Notes under the pieces: model-generated
What the model was told of the DNA's origin: nothing
Databases searched by the model: none
Seen by the model: the letters and a program-made list of their open reading frames with translations, nothing else
Shown here: piece by piece, positions 1 through 6,657 of the stretch
Position numbering within the stretch: the stretch's first letter is position 1
Layout of the letters: each line of letters opens with the position of its first letter
Position numbers and translations under genes: made by a program
DNA from: Desulfobacterales bacterium
Lineage (GTDB): Bacteria > Desulfobacterota > Syntrophobacteria > B119-G9
NCBI GenBank assembly: GCA_026992215.1
Contig: JALXAI010000561.1
Span: 1-10,124, forward strand
DNA: 10,124 nucleotides
Direction of reading: 5' to 3'

Positions 1-1650
1 GTCGCAGATTTCCTGCTCGGTAGCCCCTGCTCGTACCGCATCAATCAGTGCAGGCATCACGTTGTTTTCCCAGCACGGCGGTCCTTCACAGCGCCTTCTC
101 AGTTCGTCCATGCATTTCTGTAACTTTACCTTGTCTCGCCTTTCCTTGAACCTTTGAGTCCTCTCTATTTGCCTTCTTTCAACCTCGGGGTCAATTTTCA
201 GTATCTCCAGGTCCGGCTTGGGAGACGGGAACTTGTTAATGCCAATTATTATCTTTTCTCCCTTTTCAACCTGTTGCTGGAACTTGTAAGCCGAATCAGC
301 TATTTCCATCTGCGGGTAGTCTTTTTCAATGGCTTCTATCATCCCGCCCATTTCGTCCAGCTTCCGGATATACGCCATCGCCTCTTCTTCCATTTTGTCC
401 GTGAGGGCTTCCACGAAGTAAGAGCCTGCGAGGGGATCTATGATGTTTGCCACTCCCACCTCGTCTGCCAGGATCTGTTGTGTCCTCAGGGCTATTGTGA
501 CGGCTTCCTCGCTCGGGATCATGTATACTTCATCCAGGGAATTCGTATGTAGCGATTGTGTACCTCCCAGGATTGCGGCGAGAGCCTCTGTTGTAGTCCT
601 GATAATATTGTTGTACGGTTCCTGGGCGGTAAGCGAGCAACCTGCTGTCTGGGTATGAAATCGCATCAGCATGGACCTTGGCTTCTTTGCCTTGAAACGT
701 TCTTTCATAATGCGAGCCCACATCCTTCTCGAAGCCCTCATCTTTGCGATTTCTTCAAAAAAGTCTATATGGGAATTCCAGAAAAAGGATAATCGCCCGG
801 CAAAGGCATCCACGTCCAGACCGCGCTTTATGCATTCTTCCACGTACGTAATTCCGTCATAGATGGTAAATGCAAGTTCCTGAACCGCCGTTGCTCCTGC
901 TTCCCTTATGTGATACCCGCTTATGCTGATGGTATTCCATCGGGGTACTTCATAGGTGCCGAACTCCACCGTGTCCACCACCAGGCGAAGTGATGGCTCG
1001 GGAGGCAGCATCAGTGTTTTCTGTGCGATGAATTCCTTCAGGCAGTCATTTTGAATGGTTCCTCCGAGTTTTTTCCTGTCGAATCCCTGGTTTTCTGCGT
1101 TGGCAATGTACATTGCCCAGATTACCGACGCGGGGGGGTTAATGGTCATTGACGTGGTAAGTTCCTCGAGGTTGAGGCCCTTGAAGAGAATTTCCATATC
1201 TTCAATGGTATCGATGGCCACGCCGCACTTTCCGCATTCGCCCCTGGCAAGTGGTGAATCGGTGTCGTACCCCATCAGAGTCGGGAAATCAAAGGCGGTG
1301 CTCAGGCCTGTTTCCCCGTGGTTGACAAGGTAGTGAAAACGCTTGTTGGTGTCCTCCGCGGTGCCGAGCCCCGCGAACATTCGCATGGTCCAGAGCCTGG
1401 CTCGGTACATGCTAGGCTGGACCCCCCTTGTAAACGGATACATGCCCGGAAACCCGATTTCCTCGAAGAAATCTTTATCTTTTAAATCAAGAGGCGTGTA
1501 TAAAGCCTTTACTTCCATGTCGGAAACGGTGGAAAATCGTTCGAGTCTCTCGGGGATTCTTTGCAGCGCTTTCTTGTAAACCTCGAGCCACTCCTTGTAT
1601 TCTTTCTCCATCCTCTCCAGTGTGCTCTCAGAGAACATCTTCTTGCCCAT
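1..1650 (-). CDS. B12-dependent acyl-CoA mutase, large (catalytic) subunit; isobutyryl-CoA-mutase-type active site; 3' end cut off
   Basis: Catalytic TIM-barrel subunit of the methylmalonyl-CoA mutase family, which performs adenosylcobalamin-dependent radical rearrangement of acyl-CoA carbon skeletons in the cytosol. The 550 residues visible have no stop, so the end lies just left of the window. The CoA/active-site block is at residues 75-95 (RGVQPSMYRARLWTMR then MFAGLGT). TIQND lies near 196-200 and SISGYH at 242-247, with His-247 matching catalytic His-244 of the Propionibacterium enzyme. Phe-92 and Gln-210 stand where methylmalonyl-CoA mutase has Tyr-89 and Arg-207; the spacing of 118 residues is identical. 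Phe/Gln is the known isobutyryl-CoA mutase pair. The cobalamin-binding domain is not in view; a separate small subunit is likely, but a fusion cannot be excluded. The start is fixed by AGGAGG at 1659-1664, eight bases upstream of the ATG. The gene stands alone and diverges from the rest of the window. Family is certain; the exact substrate is not. Confidence 0.95.
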   Translation of the reverse strand, partial: MGKKMFSESTLERMEKEYKEWLEVYKKALQRIPERLERFSTVSDMEVKALYTPLDLKDKDFFEEIGFPGMYPFTRGVQPSMYRARLWTMRMFAGLGTAEDTNKRFHYLVNHGETGLSTAFDFPTLMGYDTDSPLARGECGKCGVAIDTIEDMEILFKGLNLEELTTSMTINPPASVIWAMYIANAENQGFDRKKLGGTIQNDCLKEFIAQKTLMLPPEPSLRLVVDTVEFGTYEVPRWNTISISGYHIREAGATAVQELAFTIYDGITYVEECIKRGLDVDAFAGRLSFFWNSHIDFFEEIAKMRASRRMWARIMKERFKAKKPRSMLMRFHTQTAGCSLTAQEPYNNIIRTTTEALAAILGGTQSLHTNSLDEVYMIPSEEAVTIALRTQQILADEVGVANIIDPLAGSYFVEALTDKMEEEAMAYIRKLDEMGGMIEAIEKDYPQMEIADSAYKFQQQVEKGEKIIIGINKFPSPKPDLEILKIDPEVERRQIERTQRFKERRDKVKLQKCMDELRRRCEGPPCWENNVMPALIDAVRAGATEQEICD

Positions 1651-1869
1651 TTTTAAAACCTCCTGGAAGATTGGTGTCCTGAAATGTGAAGGTTGTGCCA
1701 CGATACCGATGGGAAATATGCAGGGTAGTAGCTATGGTTCATAATTCCGCATCCAGTTCCAATTCAGCAATAGTCGTTACCACAACTTCTTCAAAATTCA
1801 ACCCGTACTGTCCGCATCGTTTCGAATATGAAGCTGTCAAGCCTTCAATCTGCGAAGACAGTTTTGTGA

Positions 1870-1898
1870 GTTTTAAGACAAATAGTAAGGAATGTCAA
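1870..1898 (-). promoter_or_regulatory. Candidate sigma-70 promoter for the acyl-CoA mutase gene
   Basis: Read on the minus strand, a perfect -35 box TTGACA (1898-1893) is followed after 17 bases by TAAAAC (1875-1870), which matches four of six -10 positions. Transcription would start near 1862, leaving a leader of about 210 bases before the mutase ATG. That length would suit a riboswitch, but I found no B12-box-like sequence in it, so cobalamin control is not supported. Only the -35 box is strong. Confidence 0.4.
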
Positions 1899-2322
1899 CA
1901 TTTAAAGAATCTTCGGGATTTATGAAGAGATACAGTATATCAAAGTAAAAGTCAGGGGCAGGACCCGAATCTCCTGGCAGAATAATGGTGGGAGTTGATC
2001 CAGTGAGAGTAAACATGAAAAAGCAACAAGATGCAACTTGATTCCAGGTAACTTTTGCTTCCAGCTGTGGCTTCCATGTATCGGAATGGGCGTGTAAGAT
2101 CGTGAACAAAATGATGACTGCGTCTGGCGTAAGTGTCATCACGGAGAAAGGGCGCTTGAACCGTGCAAAATGAAAAGAAAAAAGCTATATCCTGGTTCTT
2201 TCCTTCCATTTTCCTGCCCGGGGTGACGCAATTATGCGGTAGCGACAGTGAATTTCGGCTTTCTTGACTAAGTTATCTTTTGGTGATATGGAACACAATA
2301 AGGAGCTTTCCTTCCGAATACC

Positions 2323-2327
2323 GGAGG
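2323..2327 (+). promoter_or_regulatory. Ribosome-binding site deciding the start of the Cys-rich protein
   Basis: GGAGG sits five bases before the ATG at 2333. The same frame also has a TTG at 2264 and an ATG at 2288, but those lack a comparable site, so 2333 is the preferred start. Confidence 0.65.
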
Positions 2328-2332
2328 TATTG

Positions 2333-2722
2333 ATGGCAAACGTCATAGAGTTCGACAAGAAGAGCAAAGACGTCAAGGCTCAAAAAAACGAGGCTCTCCG
2401 ACAAAAGAAGATACAGCTTCTGAGGGCGGTATTCCAGTGCACGCGTTGTAGTTTAAAATGTGCGAAATGCGGGAGCCAGATAAACGTATCGGAAAGTGCT
2501 TCAGGTGTGGTGCCCACTCCCTACCCTTTCTGTGATAATTGCCGCGAGGAATACATAGAGTACAGAAACAGGATGTCAGGAAAAAGGAACGTGGATTTTT
2601 ACTGGTATAATGATGAGTGGATGAAGGTATGGGAGACTTGGCTTGAGCATCAAAAAAGCCTTGACGAGTATCGGAAATCAAAAGAATTCTTGAGATTATT
2701 AAACGAGTTTAAGGAGCTGTGA
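2333..2722 (+). CDS. Small Cys-rich zinc-ribbon-like protein of unknown function, next to tatA
   Basis: I do not recognise a named family. The 129-residue protein has six cysteines as three CxxC pairs: Cys-36/39, Cys-43/46 and Cys-67/70 (CTRCSLKCAKCG, then PYPFCDNC). This suggests one zinc ribbon built from two or three of the pairs, or a metal cluster. The N-terminal 35 residues are highly charged. The C-terminal half is rich in aromatic and charged residues (DFYWYNDEWMKVWETW at 88-103) and then looks helical. There is no signal peptide or membrane segment, so it is probably cytosolic. It lies 75 bases upstream of tatA on the same strand and may share its transcript. The start at 2333 is chosen for its GGAGG site; the frame is open to 2264, so an N-terminal extension of 15 to 23 residues is possible. 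That it is a real gene is well supported by the Cys pattern and start signal; its role is unknown. Confidence 0.85.
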   Translation: MANVIEFDKKSKDVKAQKNEALRQKKIQLLRAVFQCTRCSLKCAKCGSQINVSESASGVVPTPYPFCDNCREEYIEYRNRMSGKRNVDFYWYNDEWMKVWETWLEHQKSLDEYRKSKEFLRLLNEFKEL

Positions 2723-2797
2723 GCAGGTCTGAAAAAATTGTGATAGTCCCGGGTCAGAGTTTTTGAAGGAACTGCTTGTGAGAGAGGTGATACTGCC

Positions 2798-3001
2798 ATG
2801 ATTGGTGGAATTGGTATACCCGAGTTGCTTATTATTCTGGTTATAGTGCTCATTATTTTTGGTGCTGGGAAACTTCCGGAGATAGGTGCAGGCCTGGGGA
2901 AAGGAATACGGAATTTTAAAAAGGCTGCCCAGGAAGTTTCAGAGATAGAGGATAAAGGCGACAAGCCAGAAATTGAAGAAAAAACCGCGAAAAAGGCATA
3001 G
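2798..3001 (+). CDS. tatA: Sec-independent (twin-arginine) translocase protein TatA
   Basis: TatA is the pore-forming subunit of the twin-arginine translocase, which moves folded, often cofactor-bearing proteins across the inner membrane. The 67-residue protein has the family layout. A short periplasmic N-terminus is followed by a transmembrane helix at about residues 7-21 (PELLIILVIVLIIF), the Phe-Gly hinge at 21-22, an amphipathic helix at about 24-44 (GKLPEIGAGLGKGIRNFKKA), and a charged, disordered tail. The length is typical of the smaller TatA/TatE proteins. An AGAGGTGA site (2783-2790) lies seven bases before the ATG. No tatB or tatC adjoins it, so those must be elsewhere, or this single TatA/E form does both jobs as in many non-enteric bacteria. 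TatB is unlikely because the tail is short and the N-terminal helix is TatA-like. Confidence 0.95.
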   Translation: MIGGIGIPELLIILVIVLIIFGAGKLPEIGAGLGKGIRNFKKAAQEVSEIEDKGDKPEIEEKTAKKA

Positions 3002-3025
3002 CAGGGCAGACCGGGAAATAAGTTG

Positions 3026-3056
3026 ATCCCCGGGGATGTGCCGGCACTTGTGCCGG
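3026..3056 (+). other. Two adjacent GC-rich inverted repeats after tatA
   Basis: ATCCCCGGGGAT (3026-3037) is a 12-base palindrome. CCGGCA-CTTG-TGCCGG (3041-3056) forms a six-pair stem with a four-base loop. They begin 25 bases after the tatA stop, where a terminator would be expected, but no run of T follows. They could be a transcript 3'-end stabiliser or part of a factor-dependent stop; an intrinsic terminator is not supported. Confidence 0.45.
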
Positions 3057-3321
3057 CCGGTGCAATCACGGCGTATTCAAACAGGTTTTATCCCTTCTTT
3101 TACAAGCCATCCTGCGAGTGTTTCGGGCTGGTTTTGTTCCTGATACCGGGAACTACCCGTTCAACGTGTCTATTTTCTTGATTTTCTGTTCAATTTCCTA
3201 TAACTTATCCTTGTAATTCCTGGAAAAATGATACCTGTTGAAGTATTCTCATTAATTGGGTATGTGAGAGAGAAACCGATTTGAAGAAATTATTCTTGTA
3301 ATGGACAGTAAAAGTAAGTTC

Positions 3322-3350
3322 TTGACATGAGAATGATTTGCCTTTAGAAT
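3322..3350 (+). promoter_or_regulatory. Near-consensus sigma-70 promoter of the ffh-rpsP operon
   Basis: A perfect TTGACA (3322-3327) and TAGAAT (3345-3350, five of six matches) are separated by the ideal 17 bases. Transcription would begin around 3357, about 65 bases before the ffh ATG. This is the strongest promoter-like sequence in the window. It stands directly upstream of a co-directional block of housekeeping translation genes, which fits high constitutive expression. Confidence 0.8.
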
Positions 3351-3366
3351 CACATGCCTTTTGCGA

Positions 3367-3408
3367 AGCCCCGCTGGGCTGGCTGGGGCGAGAGCTGCCG
3401 GATTGCAG
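3367..3408 (+). other. GC-rich structured leader upstream of ffh
   Basis: Within the predicted 5' leader, GCCCC (3368-3372) can pair with GGGGC (3385-3389). Alternatively AGCCC (3367-3371) can pair with GGGCT (3376-3380) around a CGCT loop. The two foldings exclude each other. A further small hairpin, CTGC/GCAG (3395-3398 with 3405-3408), overlaps the AGAG that is the only candidate ribosome-binding site for ffh. A regulatory role is inference only. Confidence 0.35.
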
Positions 3409-3421
3409 AGAATAAAATAAA

Positions 3422-4774
3422 ATGTTCGAAAATTTAACAGAAAAGCTAAATAGAGTATTTAAGACCCTCAAAGGTCAGGGCAAGCTGACTGAAAAAAACA
3501 TTCAGGATGCTCTGAGGGAAGTGCGTCTTGCTCTACTTGAGGCTGATGTCCATTACAAGGTGGCCAAAAATTTCGTGGCTTCCATCAAGGAAAGGGCCAT
3601 CGGCCAGGAGGTGCTTTCGAGCCTTACTCCCGGGCAGCAGGTCATAAAAATCGTAAACGAAGAATTGACAAAGTTGCTGGGAGAAGAAGCGGTACCCCTT
3701 GACCTGATGGGGAGACCGCCCATCTGTTTGATGCTTGCAGGCTTGCAGGGCTCCGGGAAGACCACCACGGCGGCCAAGTTAGCAACATACCTGAAGAAAA
3801 ACAATCACAGGCCCTGCATGGTGGCTGCTGACGTCTACAGGCCCGCTGCCATCGATCAATTGAAAACGCTTGGGAGACAGATTGATGTACCGGTTTATTC
3901 GGATACTGAGAAAAATGACCCCGAGCAGATCTGCGCCGATGCTCTTAGTTTCGCAAAGCAGGCGGGCCATAATATAGTGATAGTTGACACCGCCGGGCGT
4001 CTTCACATCGACACAGAGTTGATGGAGGAACTGCGCCGTCTTAAGGATGTTCTCGAGCCCAACGAAATTTTGTTTGTTGCGGATGCCATGACCGGGCAGG
4101 ATGCCGTTAACGTGGCTTCCGAGTTCGACAAAGAGCTCGGTATCACCGGCGTGATACTGACCAAAATGGATGGTGATGCGAGGGGTGGTGCGGCTCTTTC
4201 GATACGGGAAGTCACGGGGAAACCGATAAAGTTCATAGGTACCGGCGAAAAAGTCGATGCCCTGGAAGTGTTTTACCCTGACCGGATGAGTTCCAGGATC
4301 CTCGGGATGGGAGACGTGCTCACGCTCATCGAGAAGGCACAGGAATCTTTTGACGAAAAACAGGCTCTTGATCTTGCCAGGAAGATTCGGGATGACTCCT
4401 TCACCCTCGAGGATTTCAGGGATCAGCTCCGCCAGGTGCGCAAGCTCGGTTCTCTTGAGCAGATTTTATCCATGCTCCCCGGGATGTCAAATTTGAAGCA
4501 GATGAAAAATTTCAAGGTTGATGAGAAGGAACTTGTTAGGGTAGAGGCTATCATTAATTCAATGACGCCCGAGGAAAGAAGAAATCATTCCATAATAAAC
4601 GCCAGCAGGAGAAGACGTATTGCAAGGGGTAGTGGCACCAGTATTCAGGATGTGAATCGGTTGCTGAAAAATTATGTTCAGGCAAAGAAAATGATGCGTC
4701 AGCTCACTGGCGGAGGAAAAAAAGGCAAAAGAAAACGTATTAGGAAAAGTAAATCCATGCTTCCGTGGATGTAG
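3422..4774 (+). CDS. ffh: Signal recognition particle protein Ffh (SRP54)
   Basis: Ffh is the GTPase of the bacterial signal recognition particle. With 4.5S RNA it binds signal sequences of nascent membrane and exported proteins and docks at FtsY. The 450-residue length is normal. The N domain spans about residues 1-95. The G domain follows with the P-loop GLQGSGKT (107-114), DVYRPAAIDQL (137-147), DTAGR (189-193) and the guanine-specificity motif TKMD (247-250), then GGAALS (255-260). The Met-rich M domain covers about 325-435, with MLPGM (351-355) in the finger loop and the RNA-binding SRRRRIARGSGTS (395-407). The tail is strongly basic. The start MFENLTEKL is the family-typical N-terminus, although the Shine-Dalgarno site (AGAG, 3407-3410) is weak and 11 bases away. 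It is the first gene of the operon, 47 bases before rpsP, under a near-consensus promoter. Confidence 0.98.
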   Translation: MFENLTEKLNRVFKTLKGQGKLTEKNIQDALREVRLALLEADVHYKVAKNFVASIKERAIGQEVLSSLTPGQQVIKIVNEELTKLLGEEAVPLDLMGRPPICLMLAGLQGSGKTTTAAKLATYLKKNNHRPCMVAADVYRPAAIDQLKTLGRQIDVPVYSDTEKNDPEQICADALSFAKQAGHNIVIVDTAGRLHIDTELMEELRRLKDVLEPNEILFVADAMTGQDAVNVASEFDKELGITGVILTKMDGDARGGAALSIREVTGKPIKFIGTGEKVDALEVFYPDRMSSRILGMGDVLTLIEKAQESFDEKQALDLARKIRDDSFTLEDFRDQLRQVRKLGSLEQILSMLPGMSNLKQMKNFKVDEKELVRVEAIINSMTPEERRNHSIINASRRRRIARGSGTSIQDVNRLLKNYVQAKKMMRQLTGGGKKGKRKRIRKSKSMLPWM

Positions 4775-4821
4775 GTTGATATCGTTTAACCAGGTGAAAA
4801 GTAAAGGGGGATAAAGCAGAT

Positions 4822-5094
4822 ATGCCTGTTCGAATTCGATTGGCCAGAAGAGGAGCTAAAAAACGACCATTCTATCGTATAGTTGTTGCTGATTCTCGAG
4901 CACCTCGGGATGGTAGATTCTTAGAGATTTTAGGGTATTATAATCCGCTTACTGATCCGGCGGAGGTTCGTGTTGAGACTGATCGGCTGCGGGATTGGCT
5001 ACTCAAGGGAGCAGAACCTACTGATACTGTTCGAAGCCTGCTGAAAAAAAATAAATACCCTTATTCCAGGAGCACTGCGCTCAGTGACTCTTAA
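4822..5094 (+). CDS. rpsP: 30S ribosomal protein S16
   Basis: S16 is a small-subunit protein that binds 16S rRNA and is needed for 30S assembly. The 90-residue product has the diagnostic N-terminus MPVRIRLARRGAKKRPFYRI, then VVADSRAPRDGRFLEILGYYNP at 21-42, and the DRLRDWLLKGAEPTDTV helix at about 54-70. Length is slightly above the common 80-90 residues because of a short Ser/Thr-rich tail. An AAAGGGGG site (4803-4810) lies 11 bases before the ATG. It uses CGT and GTT codons heavily, more than its neighbours, as expected for a highly expressed ribosomal gene. The order ffh-rpsP-khpA-rimM is widely conserved. Confidence 0.98.
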   Translation: MPVRIRLARRGAKKRPFYRIVVADSRAPRDGRFLEILGYYNPLTDPAEVRVETDRLRDWLLKGAEPTDTVRSLLKKNKYPYSRSTALSDS

Positions 5095-5123
5095 ACCAGT
5101 TCTTATTGAGAGTGGGGGTGATT

Positions 5124-5357
5124 ATGTTAAAGGAACTGATTGAATACATTGCAAAGGCGCTGGTAGACAACCCGGAGCAAGTTGAAGTCTCTGAAGTTGA
5201 AGGAGAGCAGACTTCCGTAATCGAGTTGAGGGTAGCCAAGGAAGATCTCGGTAAGGTTATAGGCAAGCAGGGTAGAACCGCTCGTGCAATGCGAACCATT
5301 TTGAGTGCAGCTTCAACGAAGATCAGAAAACGGGCCGTTCTGGAAATTATTGAATAG
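5124..5357 (+). CDS. khpA: KH-domain RNA-binding protein KhpA (YlqC/YlqQ type)
   Basis: A 77-residue single-KH-domain RNA-binding protein. Family members bind structured RNAs and, in Gram-positive bacteria, pair with KhpB and affect cell division; the role in this lineage is not established. The start MLKELIEYIAKALVD is typical. The KH signature is at about residues 34-51 (ELRVAKEDLGKVIGKQGR), with the nucleic-acid-gripping loop GKQG at 47-50, and TARAMRTILSAAS follows. The ATG at 5124 is chosen because GGGGG (5114-5118, within GGGGGTGAT) lies five bases upstream; a TTG at 5106 in the same frame has no site. It lies between rpsP and rimM, the usual position. Only four bases separate its stop from the rimM ATG. 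Confidence 0.95.
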   Translation: MLKELIEYIAKALVDNPEQVEVSEVEGEQTSVIELRVAKEDLGKVIGKQGRTARAMRTILSAASTKIRKRAVLEIIE

Positions 5358-5361
5358 TGAC

Positions 5362-5877
5362 ATGGACTCAAGGGAACTGGTTCCCGTAGGGAAAGTTCTG
5401 AAGGTTCATGGCATTAAGGGAAAGGTAAAGGTTGCCCCGCTGGGAGAAACCCTGGAGCAGTTACAACGGGGGAGAATCGTTTATGTTCGTGATCCCGACA
5501 GGGAGTGGCGCTCCCTGGTGGTGGAAAATGTGCAGAGACAACCCCGATTTTTAATAATGAGCTTCAAGGGTATATGGCAAAGGGACCATGCGGAATTCCT
5601 GAGGGGCAAGGAGATTTACTTTCCCGCATCCCAGCTTCCGGAACTCGAAGAAGGTGAATACTACCATTACCAGCTGGTCGGGCTGGAGGTGGTGGACCTC
5701 AAAGGTAGTTCCCTGGGGAAGCTGGCAGAAATAATTGAAACGGGAAGTAATGACGTATACGTGGTGAAAACGGCAGAAAAAGAGATATTAATTCCCGCTA
5801 TTGAAAGTGTAGTAAAAGATATTGATCTTTGCAAAAAGACAATGACTGTGGATCTTCCGGAAGGTTTGACGGAATGA
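5362..5877 (+). CDS. rimM: Ribosome maturation factor RimM
   Basis: RimM assists late 30S assembly, acting on the 16S head region around S19. The 171-residue length is normal. The N-terminal RimM domain begins VPVGKVLKVHGIKGKVKV (7-24) and carries the conserved GxVxxxHGxxG pattern. The C-terminal PRC-barrel spans about 100-168, with YYHYQLVGLEVVD (100-112), the SNDVYVV segment (129-135) and EILIPAIESVV (141-151). The preferred start follows khpA by four bases and has no good Shine-Dalgarno site, so translation is probably coupled to khpA. The frame is open upstream into khpA, but family alignment places Met here. trmD follows after six bases. Confidence 0.97.
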   Translation: MDSRELVPVGKVLKVHGIKGKVKVAPLGETLEQLQRGRIVYVRDPDREWRSLVVENVQRQPRFLIMSFKGIWQRDHAEFLRGKEIYFPASQLPELEEGEYYHYQLVGLEVVDLKGSSLGKLAEIIETGSNDVYVVKTAEKEILIPAIESVVKDIDLCKKTMTVDLPEGLTE

Positions 5878-5883
5878 TATTTG

Positions 5884-6633
5884 ATGAGAATTGAAGTATT
5901 GACGCTCTTTCCGGAAATTTTTTCTTCTCCGCTCGAACACAGCATTCTGGGAAAGGCCCTTCAGAAGGGCCTTTTGAATGTAAACGTGAGAAACATACGT
6001 GATTACGCATTTGATAAACATCGCCAGGTTGATGACAGGCCTTTCGGCGGCGGTAGCGGAATGTTAATGAAGCCGGAACCCCTGGCTGCTGCAATAGATG
6101 CGGTGAGAGGAGAAGTTCCCGGAATACGGGTTATCCTTTTAACACCCCAGGGGACTCTGTTTGACCAGGCTAAGGCCGGGGAGCTTGCTTCTTTGGAGAG
6201 CATGGCCTTGATCTGCGGAAGATACGAGGGTGTGGATGAAAGGATAAGGAAGCACTGGGTGGACGAGGAATTATCGATTGGAGACTACGTGTTAAGTGGC
6301 GGAGAATTTGCAGCGCTGGTTGTAATCGACGTGATAGCACGCCTGTTGCCCGGGGTGCTGGGAGATAAGGAGTCCTGTGTGGAGGAATCGTTTTCGGATG
6401 GGCTTCTTGAGTACCCGCAGTACACGAGGCCGCGGAATTTTAAGGGTTATGAAGTGCCGGAGATCCTGCTGTCAGGAAACCATGAAGCAATCAGAAAGTG
6501 GCGACGCAGGGAGGCTCTAAAGCGCACGCTGGAGAGAAGACCGGATCTCCTGGATTTTTCGGTACTCAGCCACGAGGAGAAGAAGTTTATCGAGGAACTC
6601 AAATCCGGGAAAAGAGTAGCCGGTTCAAATTAA
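5884..6633 (+). CDS. trmD: tRNA (guanine-37-N1) methyltransferase TrmD
   Basis: TrmD uses S-adenosylmethionine to methylate N1 of G37 next to the anticodon, which prevents +1 frameshifting. The 249-residue protein begins MRIEVLTLFPEIF and has RPFGGGSGM at 52-60. The SPOUT trefoil-knot motifs are LLTPQG (85-90), LICGRYEGVDER (109-120) and SIGDYVLSGGE (131-141). The flexible linker and C-terminal domain carry SFSDGLLEYPQYTRP (169-183); Asp-172 appears to match the catalytic base. LLSGNHEAIRKWRR (195-208) follows. Length matches the usual 240-255 residues. A TTG three bases upstream is in frame, but ATG at 5884 is the family start. It sits between rimM and a second SPOUT methyltransferase gene. 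Confidence 0.98.
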   Translation: MRIEVLTLFPEIFSSPLEHSILGKALQKGLLNVNVRNIRDYAFDKHRQVDDRPFGGGSGMLMKPEPLAAAIDAVRGEVPGIRVILLTPQGTLFDQAKAGELASLESMALICGRYEGVDERIRKHWVDEELSIGDYVLSGGEFAALVVIDVIARLLPGVLGDKESCVEESFSDGLLEYPQYTRPRNFKGYEVPEILLSGNHEAIRKWRRREALKRTLERRPDLLDFSVLSHEEKKFIEELKSGKRVAGSN

Positions 6634-6657
6634 TAAATATCAGGGGCAAGATGCGGT

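Larger units (their letters stand above)
1651..2332. other. Divergent intergenic region, no convincing gene
   Basis: This 680-base stretch lies between the outward-facing mutase and zinc-ribbon genes. It contains the mutase ribosome-binding site (1659-1664), its candidate promoter (1870-1898), and the ribosome-binding site of the next gene (2323-2327). A weak promoter-like pair for the rightward genes is TTGACT at 2264-2269 with TATGGA at 2287-2292, whose -10 is poor. Several open frames exist on both strands, but none has a start with a Shine-Dalgarno site or a recognisable protein. One minus-strand frame ending at 1739 reads as protein-like but has no start codon. I saw no tRNA, small RNA, riboswitch consensus or mobile-element end. 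Confidence 0.6.
3002..3421. other. Intergenic region between tatA and ffh
   Basis: The region holds the inverted repeats after tatA, the ffh promoter (3322-3350) and its leader hairpin. Between about 3060 and 3320 I see no gene. A plus-strand frame is open from just after 3018 to 3214 but has no credible start or Shine-Dalgarno site, and its translation matches nothing I know. No 4.5S RNA signature (the GGAAGCAGCC-type tetraloop region) is present, so the RNA partner of Ffh is encoded elsewhere. Confidence 0.6.

Noticed and set aside
1651..1862. Cobalamin riboswitch in the mutase leader
   Set aside because: The leader is about the right length and the enzyme uses B12, but I found no B12-box-like sequence. 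Ordinary promoter plus leader is the simpler reading.
1873..2142. 89-residue minus-strand frame with hydrophobic segments
   Set aside because: No Shine-Dalgarno site, no recognisable family, and it overlaps the candidate mutase promoter. Treated as chance.
1985..2173. Plus-strand 62-codon frame with one in-frame TGA (2039-2041), a possible small selenoprotein
   Set aside because: There is no CxxU or other known selenocysteine context, no clear stem-loop just after the TGA, no good ribosome-binding site and no recognisable protein. A frame of this size with one stop is expected by chance.
2264..2292. Promoter for the zinc-ribbon/tatA pair
   Set aside because: The -35 TTGACT is good, but the best -10 at 17 bases (TATGGA) matches only three positions and lacks the final T; mentioned in the intergenic entry but not called.
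3018..3214. Long plus-strand open frame after tatA
   Set aside because: It begins inside the GC palindromes, lacks a credible start and ribosome-binding site, and its translation is not recognisable.
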